From Hygrophila difformis (taxonomy: Eukaryota > Streptophyta > Magnoliopsida > Lamiales > Acanthaceae), in the NCBI GenBank assembly GCA_030278955.1, contig JAOANR010000004.1:2504845-2568844 (forward strand): DNA of 64,000 bases. Reading direction: 5' to 3'. The position numbers and the translations under genes were made by a program. The notes below the pieces were generated by a model. It saw only the letters and a list, made by a program, of their open reading frames with translations. It searched no databases and was not told the DNA's origin. Position 1 is the first letter of the stretch, and each line of letters begins with the position of its first letter. Shown here one piece after another: positions 1 to 10,626 of this stretch.

Positions 1-563
1 AACCATGTGGTATGTGTTGTTAAATGGAGCCTGAGATAAATTATGCTATTGGATATGGATTAGATGAAACTAAATATTATGTTATTATCATGCTTTTGTT
101 AAATTATCAAACTTATGGCTTTTAAACCCTACAGTCATGCATGTGTTAACTTACTCAGCAATTTTGCTGACCAAAACCATTTTTTTTATTCCTTTCTTTA
201 CAGAATATGTGGAATGAGCCTGTATGAGCACGAATCATGCATGGGATTTTGGGGATTGTTATTTTGCTTTTAAATTTCGTACTTAGACTATATTATGAAC
301 GGGCCTGTTTAACCCGTGTTTTGGCCATGTCGGCCCTTTTTATAATTTCCGCTGCGATACTGTACTAAACTAAATATTTCCGCTGCGCTATGCTATTATT
401 ATTTTCGAATTATATTGTATGGGCTATTTCGAATGCTTTAAATGTTTTAAATACTGCAATACCTAGCCTTGCATCTCTTTAGTAAGCTCGGAGAAACCGT
501 GTCTTACTAGGGAGATGTGGCGGTGACATCCCGACCTGGGTGACCAAAAACCGGGGTGTTACA
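1..563 (+). mobile_element. 3' LTR or solo LTR of a Del/Tekay-like Ty3/gypsy element (left end outside window)
   Basis: The right edge ends in GGGGTGTTACA, preceded by a GTGACATCCCGACC stretch. This combination is typical of the 3' end of Del/Tekay chromovirus LTRs. A tRNA-Met-type primer site (TGGTATCAGAGC) does not follow position 563, so this is a 3' LTR or a solo LTR rather than a 5' LTR. The left end is cut by the window. The family call rests on remembered LTR-end similarity only. Confidence 0.5.
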
Positions 564-1520
564 GAGAGAAGCATAATGGGTGAAAATCCGGAGAGAGGTT
601 TTCCTAGCGCCCTTTTCATAGCCAATACGTTGGTTTGAACCCCAGTAGGTTAAAACGAGAATGCCATAGTAAGATATAAGTTATCAACAGAAACATCACA
701 TATGCGTTAAACAAGATTACTTGATGGACAACTCTCACCAAATCCTTTTGGCATCGGCGTTGAGTTAGTAGCAATGGCATACTGCAACCTCCCAGTGTTC
801 AAGCGCAGATTGTGTTCGGTAGCTCGAGACCGTAGCTGTTTCACATCCTTAGTCAACATGTAATCCAAACACAACATAATTCTTAGTTGCTAGTGTAGAA
901 CCCCGTCCTAATAGTACTATGGTCCAAAAACTGAAAATGCATATTCATGTCATAATAATCCGATGGTGTAAAAACTCAAAATCTATAAATAAATAATAAA
1001 TGCAGCAATAAAATCTAAAATAAATAAAATAAAAAATACGAAATAATAAAATCTAAAATAGATAAAATAAAAAAATGCAAAATAATAAAATCTAAAATAA
1101 ATAAAAAAATACAAAATTTCAAATTTTATCTTTCAAATTTTTTTAAAGGTGAATAAATCTCTAATGAATAAATAAATAAACTTGAAAATCTAAAATTAGT
1201 AAATTTAAAAATACAAAATAATATAGATAAAATAATAAATGCAAAATTTCAGATTTAAAATCTTTCAAATATATTTTTGGTGAATTTCAAATCTTTCAAA
1301 TATATTTAAAAGTGAGTGGGAATTTCATATAAATTGAAAATACCATATATTTCAAAAACTGAAAATTTATAATGAATAAATAAATAAATGTAAAAATCTA
1401 AAAATAATTAATTAAAATGCAAAAATCTATAAAAATTAGAAATTTGAAATGGAGACACCCCATTAAATTTAGGATGGGTTGTTCTCTAATGCTTTAATAT
1501 ATATATATATATATATATAG
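564..1520. other. AT-rich non-coding stretch without a recognisable gene
   Basis: From about 960 to 1450 the sequence is low-complexity, built from AAATAAATA and ATCTAAAAT words. It ends in an (AT)n run at about 1497-1519. I see no coding potential and no clear element termini. Confidence 0.6.
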
Positions 1521-1526
1521 ATTACT

Positions 1527-1692
1527 GGGGATGGAGACTTATCCTAATGGTCGAGTCCCCCGACTCCCAACTTATAGGTTGGGGTTCGATTCCCCACCCG
1601 GCCCATATCCCCCTTTATTCCCTTTGTAATTTGTGTGGCATGGGCTCCCACCACCATTTACTAGCTTGTATAGGCTATTCAGCAAAAAAAAA
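1527..1692 (+). mobile_element. SINE (family A), copy 1
   Basis: About 166 bp ending in a poly(A) tail, with a tRNA-promoter-like box B (GGTTCGATTCC near 1585). It is flanked by ATTACT on both sides (1521-1526 and 1700-1705). The right ATTACT overlaps the first bases of a Stowaway terminus, so the SINE sits directly against that MITE. A second copy is at 7741-7906 and a diverged minus-strand copy at 22484-22596. Confidence 0.6.
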
Positions 1693-1703
1693 AATATATA
1701 TTA

Positions 1704-1962
1704 CTCCCTCCGTCCCAGCAAAAACGTCTTATTTGATTTTTTGACACTGTTCATTATTCAACTTTGACTCAATATTATTATAAGTGTATATTTGAAAAAA
1801 ATAGTCGAGTTCGGTCTTGTTAGATTCATCTAATCGTATATATTTAGAATATATATTTTTAATAATTTTTGGTTCTTTATATTTTGAGATATTAACGATT
1901 AAAAATGTGTATTGGATTGTGTGCAGAAATCAAATATGACGTTTTAAGTGGGACGGAGGGAG
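1704..1962. mobile_element. Stowaway-type MITE (Tc1/mariner-like)
   Basis: It begins CTCCCTCCGTCCC and ends GGGACGGAGGGAG as an inverted repeat, flanked by TA on both sides. It is about 259 bp with no coding capacity. The interior words (TTAGATTCATCTAATCGTATA, GTGCATTGGATTGTGTGCAG and relatives) recur in most Stowaway copies of this window. Confidence 0.8.
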
Positions 1963-2252
1963 TATTTAATATTTGAAAAAATAGTCAAGTTCGAACTTGT
2001 TAGATTCATCTAATCGTATAGTTTTAGAATATATATTTTTCATAATTTTTGGTTCTATATATTTTGAGATATTAACGATTAAAAATGTACATTGGATTTG
2101 TGCAGAAATTAAACGTGACGTTTTAAGTGGGACGGATGGAGTATTTCTTAATAACGAAAGAGTTTAGATTTAGGATAAAAATAAAAATTAATAAGTTAAT
2201 AATACAAATCTTAATTGACAATTATTTTAAACTAAGAACGGACGGAGTATAT
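1963..2252. repeat. Partial tandem repeats of the Stowaway 3' half
   Basis: The 3' half of the preceding MITE is repeated at 1965-2141, ending GGGACGGATGGAG, and a third, more diverged tail ends GGACGGAGTAT near 2250. Copy B of the direct repeat has the same arrangement at 8176-8462, so it predates the duplication. Confidence 0.6.
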
Positions 2253-2287
2253 TTTAACAAAAAGAAAATTGTGATGTACGGAAGTAG

Positions 2288-2545
2288 GGTTGCAAACGAA
2301 TCGAATCGAAGCGAATATCACTGTTTCGTATTCGTATTCGAAAAATATTCGAATATTTGTATTCGATTTTTAAATGAATAAAAAATAATATTCGCATTCG
2401 ATTCGAAATGAAGATTGTATTATTCGCTTCGAATATTCGATTCGAATATGTTAATACAAGATTCTTTTGTTCAATTCGAATATATTCGATTCGATTCGTA
2501 ATTATTTGATTAGAAACTATTCGATTCAAAATTCGAAAAAAAAAA
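2288..2545. repeat. TTCGAA/ATTCG-rich palindromic block
   Basis: About 250 bp made almost wholly of overlapping self-complementary words such as TTCGAATATTCGA and GAATCGAATCGAA. The left edge GGGTTGCAAACGAATCGAA resembles the start of a common class of plant hAT MITEs (GGGGTGCAAACG...). I see no matching right terminus, so it may be truncated. The same block is at 8499-8755. Confidence 0.5.
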
Positions 2546-2744
2546 CCCTCCTAAAAAAATACAAGTTCCAATTCAAATTGAAATTGGCCAACAATGTCGG
2601 ATCCTAAAAATGGCCTACAATTCAAATTAAAAATATACACTATAAACATAATATTGGGTAAACCGATACTCTGTTTTAATCCTAATCTTATTAGGAACCA
2701 AAAAGGCCTACAATGCTTTGAACCTCACTACATGTTCCCTCTTG

Positions 2745-2751
2745 TATATAA
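2745..2751 (+). promoter_or_regulatory. TATA-box-like motif TATATAA
   Basis: TATATAA lies about 50 bp upstream of the ATG at 2802. Motif and spacing are kept in copy B (8954-8960, ATG 9011). No transcript evidence. Confidence 0.3.
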
Positions 2752-2801
2752 GAAGAAAATAGAAAACAGAAAAAGCTTCCCAGGTTGCTGCTGGTCCAGA
2801 G

Positions 2802-2996
2802 ATGGCTTCGGCTCCTTCGAACAGATCCTTTTGGACGTCTCCAAAAGATCAAAGCTCCTCTGTTATGCTCCAAAGGTCCAGGCGCCTTTCTCCTCTTCAC
2901 GGATCTACAAGAGATGTTAGTAGAACAAAGAAAAACAACAAATGTTATGTAAAAGAGAGTATACCCAGAGATCTAAGTAGATCTATTATTCCTTAG
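2802..2996 (+). CDS. Hypothetical 64-codon reading frame in the duplicated segment
   Basis: Starts at ATG 2802 and is Ser/Arg-rich (begins MASAPSNRSFWTSPKDQSSS). I do not recognise it. The reading frame is open over the same length in copy B (9011-9205) with a handful of substitutions, and both have a TATA-like motif about 50 bp upstream. It may be the first exon of a gene caught in the duplicated segment, or chance. The GC-rich sequence that follows (3000-3430, with CCGGCCTCC and TTCCGGCGA words) resembles 5' leader or exon sequence of a normal gene rather than transposon sequence. Confidence 0.2.
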   Translation: MASAPSNRSFWTSPKDQSSSVMLQRSRRLSPLHGSTRDVSRTKKNNKCYVKESIPRDLSRSIIP

Positions 2997-3431
2997 GCGC
3001 GGAGCACCCAAATGAGTCACCACTCAACCTAGAACACTAAGCTCCATCGGATCCGGCCTCCAAACACCACTACCGAACTTCCGGCCTCCACAGCTCCGCT
3101 TTCGGCCACCACGACGTCGTAGCCCTTCTGTCTCACCACCAACACCCTCAGCCGCTCAATCCCTTCGCCGGAAACCTATTTCCGGCGACCTAGCCACCAA
3201 AGCTCTACAAAGAAGAAAGCACTCAGCCCCTTACCGAGCTTCCAACAGCTGGTCTCCCCAACCCATGCAATCCTCACACCGCTCGGCTCTTTGTCACTAA
3301 GACTCTCACACACTCAATCACTCAATGGTAGAAGAACCTAACCCTAATAATGGTGTGGAGAAGGTTGAAGAATGGGGATGGAGAAGTCTGGGCGCCGCTG
3401 CTCTCAAGAGGGAATGAGAGAAAATATCATA

Positions 3432-3540
3432 GGGCCTGTTTGGCAAAACAGCTAAATGAAATTAGCTTATTCTAACTAATTTGAACTGAATTAGCTTATT
3501 TAAAAAGACAAAATAACTTAAAACAGTGTATTTTAAACCG
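3432..3540. mobile_element. Truncated GGGCCTGTTTGG MITE
   Basis: The left terminus GGGCCTGTTTGGCAAA is preceded by TA and matches the complete copies at 9619-9872 and, inverted, 17323-17587. Sequence is lost at about 3529-3540, where the LINE begins. A short ATTTTAAACCG remnant suggests a small internal deletion at the junction. Confidence 0.6.
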
Positions 3541-3623
3541 GGTATTGCTGCCTGCCGCCGTCTGACTGTCTTGCTGGTGGTGCGCCAAGACCTGCTAAGC
3601 CAACACCTACTGTCACGCCAGAT

Positions 3624-4250
3624 GTGCCTGAAGGTTTGGTACAAAATGTTGGTCTTGCTGTTGAGGCTACTCAGGCAACTCCGCTGCCTCAAAGAGCTTC
3701 ACCGTCTGAGAGTGGTAATCATTCTAAGGGTTCAGCGGACGCTAACCCTTCCAGGTTTGTTGTTGTTGGCCATGGAGCTTTACCAAATGAGGTTACTACT
3801 CATGGCGATTGGATTATGGTGGCTCGTCCGCCTTGTGGTCGACGTAAGGATAAACAAGTAGTTTCTGGTTCTCCTACTGAAAACATTGATGTCAAAATTC
3901 GCCCTCCTCTGGTTGGCAGGACAAATGTTGATTTGAATAAGGATCGTCTGGCAGTGGCAATTGTTCTTAAAGATTCGAAGTTAGTTTTACCTCTGGAATC
4001 GTCCCGCCCAACAAGTACTCTAGAAGCAAATGCTCTAGCTGTGGTTACTACAACAGACACTGGCCATTGGATGCAACAGTGGAAGGGTAAGGTGAAACAG
4101 GCCCAGCCTTCTCCTGCTGCGGACAAGGCCTCTCGACCGGAATTCTCTGGTATTACTTTTTCGGCCTTGTGCCAGGATGATGCGATGTTGGAGGATGAGA
4201 CCTACGGGTCGGAGGGTCAGACTTCGATTGAATCTGATCATCATGATTGA
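3624..4250 (+). pseudogene. LINE-1 ORF1, C-terminal fragment
   Basis: A 208-codon open stretch, Pro/Ser/Thr-rich, ending just before the ORF2 region as expected for the tail of a plant L1 ORF1 (nucleic-acid-binding protein). The conserved N-terminal DUF4283 domain and CCHC knuckle, both intact in the LINE at 42235-48526, are missing because the element is 5'-truncated. Identity is inferred from position and style more than from a domain. Confidence 0.5.
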
Positions 4251-4253
4251 ATT

Positions 4254-7200
4254 TTGTGATTTTTGTGTTCTAACATGGAAAGTCCGCGGAAACATGCATA
4301 GAAATACACAACGTCATATTGCGGATGTCCTTCGATGATATAGTCCATCAATTCTTTTTCTTATGGAACCGAGGGGTATGTTTGATCGTCTTAGGGTGTT
4401 TTTGTATCGACTTAACTATGAGGAGGTTCATATTTTGGAGTGCATTGGGATGGCTGGTGGACTTTGGGTCCTTAAATGGATAGGTACACTATATTCATTA
4501 ATTGTAGCAAGATTGTTTGTTTGGAAATTGATGGGGTTTGGACGACGGATGATGATACCCTCAAAAATCATGTTATTGCTCATTTCACCAATCAAATTGG
4601 TTATGCTACCACTGTTACCAGGTCTGTTTGTACGCTTGCACCATTGCCACAGATTTCTAATGGTGAAAGCATAGGTGCATCTGTACACAACAATGAGGTT
4701 TCTACAGCTGTTCGGGAGTTAAAGGGCCCTGCTGCTTCGGGGTCGGATGGCTTCCCGGAGGAGTTCTACAAGCTTTATTGGTCTTCTATCAAGGATGCTG
4801 TCGAGGGCTTTGTCAAAAGTGCTGTTAAATCTGGGAGTTTTGATAATTCAGTAGTAGCCACCTTTATATGTTTAATTCCGAAAGTTGATATCCCGACTTC
4901 CATTAAACAGTTTCGTCCTATTAGTCTATGCAACGTGTGCTATAAAATTCTGACCAAAGTGTTGATTAACTGTTTGAGGCCGATCTTACAATTTGCTATT
5001 GGCCCGTTTCAGTCTGCTTTCCTTCCGGGTCGGGGAACTGCGGGAAATGCAATTATCCTTCAAGAGGTTGTTACTAGATTTCGTTACCTGAGGAGACGCT
5101 CTTGGGACTTTCTTCTGAAAGTGGATCTAGAAAGGCATGTGATAATATTCAATGGAACTTTCTTAAGGAATGTCTTTGGGAGTTGGGGCTTCATTTTCAG
5201 ATTGTTAGAATCATTATGTTCTGTGTTCGTTCACCAACGTATCCAATTTTGTGGAATGGTGTGCCTTTGTCTGCATTCACGCCTGCGAAATGGATTCGAC
5301 TGGGTGATCCCTTGTCACTGTATTTATTCATTGTGGTGATGGAGAAGCTTTCACGCACAATACTTGATCGGGTGTCAGCTGGTTGTAGGAAACCTTTTTC
5401 CATGGGCAGGGATACCTCTCCTATTTCCCATTTAATGTTTGCCGATGATTTATTGTTGTTCTTTCGTGTTGATGCAGATAGTATCAAGTGTATGATGAGT
5501 ATTATCAGAGTTTGGTATAAAGTCTGGATTAAAAATTAATGCCTCCAAATCTATGGCATTTGCTTCAGCGTCCGTCTCCTCTGTTGCCATTTCCCATATC
5601 ACTGTTGTATTGAATGTGGAATTCGGGCCAGATTCAGGGAAATACTTGGGATTTCCACTCTTTCATTCTATTGTCCGAGCTCCCAAATTAGAATTCCTTG
5701 TTGATAAAGTTCATGCTAATTTGAATTCTTGGAAGATAGACCTTCTTAATAAGGCGGGTCGTATAACTTTGGCGAGGGCGGTCTTGAACGCCATCCCGGC
5801 ATATATTATGCAAGTGATTTGGCTACCCTCTTCTATTTGTGCTAAGCTTGACAAGGTCACGCGTGTTTTTATTTGGAAGGATGCTCGAGGCCATGGTATA
5901 CATCTCGTTGGATGGGACAAAGTTGTTGTGCCTCGTAAAATGGGGGGCTTTGGTGTCTGGAAGAGTCGCGATATTAATATTTCCTTGATTGGTAAGCTTC
6001 TCAATGAGGTTATTAATAGATCACAAAAACCTTGGGTGAATTTGTTTATTGGTAAATATGGTGTTGGCAGTGACTGCTATCGACAGAGGCCGGGGTCGTC
6101 TCCAACTTTCCAGGCTCTTGTTCGAGTCAGTCCCATGCTCATTCCAGGTTTTCGATTACGTTTGGAGAATGGCGGATGTAGTTTTTGGCATGGCTCTTGG
6201 CTTCGAGGAGGTCCGATAGCGCCTCAAATCCCTTTTGTTCATGTGTCTGACAGTGAGCTTCGGGTGAAAGATGTGTTTATGGATGGTAGATGGTGTTGGG
6301 AAAACCTAGTTACTCTCCTCCCAGCTGCCATTTTAACTTAAATACAGGGGCTTGGAATCGTTATATTACACCCCGAGGCTGTGGATGCTTGGCGTTGGAT
6401 TGGAAGTGCATCTGGTAAGTATTATGTGAAGGAAGGTTATAATTGGATTTTGCAGCAGAGAGATTGTGGACATGATGATGGTCGTGCTTGGGTCTGGCGC
6501 TTGAGAATTCCTGAGAAGATATGCTTATTGGTGTGGCTTATTACCCATAATTCCCGTCATACTAATTCCTTGCGCATGTGTAGAAGTATGGTATCATCCG
6601 CTATGTGTGCTATCTATAAAGTTTGGACATCAACTGCTTGGTAGCATGTTGGGGCCTTCCACATGTTTCTCCTCCAATTCTGCATCAGATGTGGCATCAT
6701 GGTTCCAAAATATTACCAGGTCTTGGGGCAGCAATCAATGGGCGCTCCTTTGGGCCATTTGGAGAGGACAATGCAATTTTTGCTTGGGCGGTGCACAAGT
6801 CAATTCTCAGGCCGTTGTTCATGATGCCCGCCAGCTTGGTATGTTTATTGAGTCTGCATATGGGCGGCTGCCTGCTTCCAAGTCGCTCAGGTTGGTTAAT
6901 TGGAACCCAGATCATTATGTTGGTGTGTTATCACATATCGATGGCAGTTCCTTGGGAAATCCTGGTCCGGCGGGCTATGGTGGTGTTATACGCACTGGCG
7001 ATGGGCGTTGGGTGGAGGGTTTCTCGGGTTTCGTGGGGGTGGTTGCCATTTTAGTGGCTGAGTTGCAGGGTGTTTGGAATGGTATGTTGACTCTTCATCG
7101 ACATGGTATTTCTGTGGCTACTTGTTATTTTGATTCTGTTGAGGCGCTACGTTTGTTATCTCGGAGTGTTTCTGGCGAGCATTTGCTTTACCCTTTGGTG

Positions 7201-7401
7201 CGCTCTATTATGGATTTCATGCAGCAGCATCCCGGTTATTATTGGTATCATCTTCTTCGTGAGGGGAATACTGTGGCTGATGCCTTGGCCCGGCGTGGAG
7301 CAAAATCGGTGGAGTTTTTCACTATTTGGGCGTTTCCACCTGATGACGTCCGTCCTTGCCTTGTTGCGGATTCGATGGGGACTTGGTTCCCTCGATTTTA
7401 G
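4254..7401 (+). pseudogene. LINE-1 ORF2 (endonuclease remnant, reverse transcriptase, RNase H), broken
   Basis: Only the start of the endonuclease is recognisable (about 4262-4470: VRGN, then MAGGLWVL). It joins the region ahead of the reverse transcriptase through an internal deletion near 4480. RT motifs follow: SGSDGFPEEFYK and KQFRPISLCN (4476-5140), GDPLSLYLF and FADDLLLFF after a frameshift near 5130, then the thumb region (5553-6341). The zf-RVT segment is at 6381-6640. RNase H lies at 6607-7401 with HIDGSSLGNPGPAG, an E (VAELQG), FDSVEAL and ADALARRG, so its catalytic acidic residues remain. There are frameshifts near 5130, 5540, 6340 and 6610. It would have been the replication polyprotein of an autonomous LINE. 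Confidence 0.8.
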
Positions 7402-7740
7402 GCTGCCTGTTCTTATTTCTTGTTGTTTCATTTTTCTTCTATCTTTGCCTCCATTGCTGTAGAGTTTTATAGTCTTTGTAACTCTTTGCCAACGCTTTGT
7501 GTCTTTCACCCAAAAAAAAGAAGTGAATGATTGTATTGAATAATAAAACTGTGTATGTAAAATGTATAGAACCACATTGTTAGACCAAGAATAAAATTAT
7601 ACCGCACCGTGTACTCATTTCATTTTTTTTTTTTTGGTTTTTTTTTATAGATATTTAAAAGTGTTTCAGGACAGTTGTTATTTTTAGATATTTATGTTAT
7701 ATTTTTTCTATATTGTCTTTTACTTTATATAAATATTACT

Positions 7741-7906
7741 GGGGATGTAGACTTATCCTAATGGTCAAGTCCCCCGACTCCCAACTTATAGGTTGGGGGT
7801 TCTATTCCCCACCCGGCCCATATCCCCCTTTATTCCCTTTGTAATTTGTGTGGCATGGGCTCCCACCACCATTTCCTAGCTTGTATAGGCTGTTCAGCAA
7901 AAAAAA
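7741..7906 (+). mobile_element. SINE (family A), copy 2
   Basis: Same element as 1527-1692. Here the target duplication is clear: AAATATTACT at 7731-7740 and 7907-7916. The right copy includes the TACT that starts the adjacent Stowaway terminus. Confidence 0.65.
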
Positions 7907-7914
7907 AAATATTA

Positions 7915-8173
7915 CTCCCTTTGTCCCAGCAAAATCGTCTTATTTGATTTTTTTGACACTGTTCATTATTCAACTTTGACTCAATATTATTATAAGTATA
8001 TATTTAAAAAAATAGTCGAGTTTTGTCTTGTTAGATTCATCTAATCGTATAGTTTTAGAATATATATTTTTCATAATTTTTGGTTCTTTATATTTTGAGA
8101 TATTAACGATTAAAAATGTGCATTGGATTGTGTGCAGAAATCAAATATGACGTTTTAAGTGGGACGGAGGGAG
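7915..8173. mobile_element. Stowaway-type MITE (copy B of 1704-1962)
   Basis: Begins CTCCCTTTGTCCC and ends GGGACGGAGGGAG, flanked by TA. A partial repeat of its tail follows (8176-8352), as in copy A. Confidence 0.75.
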
Positions 8174-8498
8174 TATTTAATATTTGAAAAAATAGTCAAG
8201 TTCGATCTTGTTAGATTCATCTAATCGTATAGTTTTAGAATATATATTTTTCATAATTTTTGGTTCTATATATTTTGAGATATTTACGATTAAAAATGTA
8301 CATTGGATTGTGTGCAGAAATTAAACATGACGTTTTAAATGGGACGGATGGAGTATTTCTTAATAACGAAAGAGTTTAGATTTAGGATAAAAATAAAAAT
8401 TGATAAGTTAATAATACAAATCTTAATTGACAATTATTTTAAACTAAGAATGGACGGAGTATATTTTAACAAAATGAAAATTGTCATGTACGGAAGTA

Positions 8499-8755
8499 GG
8501 GTTGCAAACGAATCGAATCGAAGCGAACATCACTGTTTCGTATTCGTATTCGAAAAATATTCGAATATTCGTATTCGATTTTTAAATGAATAAAAAATAA
8601 TATTCGCATTCGATTCGAAATGAAGATTGTATTATTCGCTTCGAATATTCGATTCGAATATGTTAATACAAGATTATTTTGTTCAATTCGAATATATTCG
8701 ATTCGATTCGTAATTATTCGATTAGAAACTATTCGATTCAAATTCGAAAAAAAAC
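8499..8755. repeat. TTCGAA/ATTCG-rich palindromic block, copy B
   Basis: Same block as 2288-2545 with a few substitutions that mostly keep the self-complementary words. Confidence 0.5.
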
Positions 8756-9010
8756 CCTCCTAAAAAAATACAAGTTCCAATTCAAATTAAAAATGGCCTA
8801 CAATGTCGGATCCTAAAAATGGCCTACAATCCAAATTAAAAATATACCCTATAAACATAATATTGGGTAAACCGGTACTCTGTTTTAATCCTAATCTTAT
8901 TAGGAACCAAAAAGGCCTACAATGCTTTGAATCTCACTACATGTTCCCTCTTGTATATAAGAAGAAAATAGAAAACAGAAAAAGTTTCCCAAGTTGCTGC
9001 TGGTCCAGAG

Positions 9011-9205
9011 ATGGCTTCGGCTCCTTCAAACAGATCCTTTTGGACGTCTCCAAAAGATCAAAGCTCCTCCGTTCTGCTCCAAAGGTCCAGACGCCTTTCT
9101 CCTCTTCATGGATCTACAAGAGATGTTAGTAGAACAAAGAAAAACAACAAATGCTATGTAAAAGAGAGTATACCCATAGATCTAAGTAGATCTATTATTC
9201 CTTAG
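9011..9205 (+). CDS. Hypothetical 64-codon reading frame, copy B
   Basis: Counterpart of 2802-2996 with the same length and start, and TATATAA at 8954-8960. The differences (for example P to I in ESIPIDL) do not break the frame. Function unknown. Confidence 0.2.
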   Translation: MASAPSNRSFWTSPKDQSSSVLLQRSRRLSPLHGSTRDVSRTKKNNKCYVKESIPIDLSRSIIP

Positions 9206-9618
9206 GCGCGGAGCACCCAAATGAGTCACCACTCAACCTAGAACACTAAGCTCCGTCGGATCCGGCCTCCAAACACCACTACCGAACCGCCGGCTTCCAC
9301 GACGTCACAGCCCTTCTGTCTCACCACCAACACCCTCAGCCGCTCAATCCCTTCGCCGGAAACCTATTTCCGGCGATCTAGCCACCAAAGCTCTACAAAG
9401 AAGAAAGCACTCAGCCCCTTACCGAGCTTCCAACAGCCGGTCTCCCAACCCATGCAATCCTCACACCGCTCGGCTCTTGGTCACTAAGACTCTCACACAC
9501 TCAATCACTCAATGGTAGAAGAACCTAACCCTAATAATGGTGTGGAGAAGGTTGAAGAATGGGGAGGGAGAAGTCTGGGCGCCGCTGCTCTCAAGAGGGA
9601 ATGAGAGAAAATATCATA

Positions 9619-9872
9619 GTGCCTGTTTGGCAAAACAACTAAATGAAATTAGCTTATTCTAACTAATTTGAACTGAATTAGCTTATTTAAAAAGATAAAA
9701 TAACTTAAAACAGTGTTCAATCAGCTATTTTTGAAACCGCTGCAAATAGCAGCATTTTGTATTTTAGCTTATTCTAGACAAAAAGTTAATCTCGAAATTA
9801 TCAAACAGCTAATTTTAACTAATTATTACTCATATAATCAGTTAACAGCTAACAGCTAATTCCCAAACAAGG
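9619..9872. mobile_element. Complete GGGCCTGTTTGG MITE, about 254 bp
   Basis: Left end GTGCCTGTTTGGCAAA, right end TTCCCAAACAAGG, flanked by TA on both sides. Subterminal AGCTAATTT/AAATTAGCT words are repeated in both orientations. The same family is at 3432 (truncated) and 17323-17587 (inverted). Confidence 0.65.
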
Positions 9873-10024
9873 TATATTAGGATTGTTAGCAAAAGTAGCG
9901 TGAGGTAGTATTTAAGAAATAGGTAATGGGACTCTGCTATGGATCATGGGCCGAATAATGGGTTGACATTAAATGGGCTATTATTTTTTTTTTGAATAAG
10001 ACAAATAGGCCAATACTTTTAATA

Positions 10025-10283
10025 CTTCCTCCTTCTCACTATTTTTGTTACGGACCCATCCAGCACGTATGCCGATAGACATTTTTAACGGTTAATAACT
10101 TAAATTGTGTACAACGAAAAGTTATAAAAAGTTAATTGTCTAAAACTACAAGATTAAACGAATCTAACAAGATCTCACTTGACTATATTTTTTCTTACAT
10201 AACTATGATAAAATTCGAATGAAAGTTAAACAGTAAATAGTGTCAAAAAACCATCCGTAACAAATATACTGAGACGGATGTAG
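10025..10283. mobile_element. Stowaway-type MITE, diverged
   Basis: Left end CTTCCTCCTTCTCAC and right end GAGACGGATGTAG, TA on both sides. It carries the family's interior words in reverse order (ACGAATCTAACAAGATC). Diverged, hence old. Confidence 0.6.
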
Positions 10284-10626
10284 TACATAATAATATATAT
10301 ATTATTTTATTAATTATTATAAATATTTAATGGAACGAATTGAATATTGAAATTTTGTATTTATTTGTTTATTTAAATCAAATATATTATATTCGAAATT
10401 TCGAATTCGTATTATAAAATTCAGAAATAACAAAATTTCAAGTCCAATCACAAATCACAAATGGAATCAAAATTATTCAAATCACAAATCGAATTAAAAT
10501 TATTCTATCCGTATGCAATCCTTACGTAAGTACTAAATTGTTGAACATGTAAATGTACTTTTACTCCGAAACAGTGATTACTTAAAATTGGAAAAGATAA
10601 ATAAAGACGGCGGAGGAGAAAGGAAC
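10284..10626. other. Region upstream of the HAD hydrolase gene
   Basis: AT-rich with AAATCACAAATCGAATTAAAAT-like near-repeats (10430-10510). It must hold the 5' leader and probably the promoter of the gene at 10627. I see no convincing TATA box. Confidence 0.4.

Larger units (their letters stand above)
1521..3529 (+). repeat. 2-kb direct repeat, copy A
   Basis: This segment matches 7735-9716 almost base for base. Both copies carry, in the same order, a SINE, a Stowaway MITE with partial repeats of its tail, a TTCGAA-rich block, a TATA box with a 64-codon reading frame, a GC-rich block and the start of a GGGCCTGTTTGG MITE. Similarity is lost at 3529, in the middle of that MITE, where LINE sequence begins shortly after. 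Copy B lacks about 20 bp present here near 3085. Confidence 0.85.
3532..7544 (+). mobile_element. 5'-truncated, degenerate L1-clade LINE (LINE-1)
   Basis: It contains the C-terminal part of ORF1, a gutted endonuclease, reverse transcriptase, a zf-RVT region and RNase H in plant L1 order on the + strand. It has several frameshifts and stops and a short A-run near 7510. Possible target duplications are AAAACAGTGTAT (3520-3531) and AAAACTGTGTAT (7545-7556), one mismatch. However, the sequence to the right of 7556 is not the rest of the MITE cut at 3529, so the right flank was rearranged or the duplication is chance. Confidence 0.8.
7735..9716 (+). repeat. 2-kb direct repeat, copy B
   Basis: Near-identical to 1521-3529. 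Here the terminal MITE is complete (to 9872). The flanks to the left of the two copies differ except for AT-rich sequence, so the left breakpoint lies at or just before the SINE 5' end. Confidence 0.85.

Noticed and set aside
1575..1605. tRNA gene
   Set aside because: GGTTCGATTCC is a box B, but no cloverleaf, anticodon arm or CCA-proximal stem fits; the poly(A) tail and target duplications show a SINE.
1547..1744. Short plus-strand frame
   Set aside because: It runs across a SINE and into a MITE terminus.
3526..3861. Leu/Arg-rich frame at the start of LINE-1
   Set aside because: Out-of-frame shadow of the ORF1 fragment at 3624-4250.
9011..9205. Two independent insertions of one transposon instead of a segmental duplication
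   Set aside because: The two 2-kb segments share several unrelated elements in the same order, including a MITE at the right edge, which independent insertions would not give.
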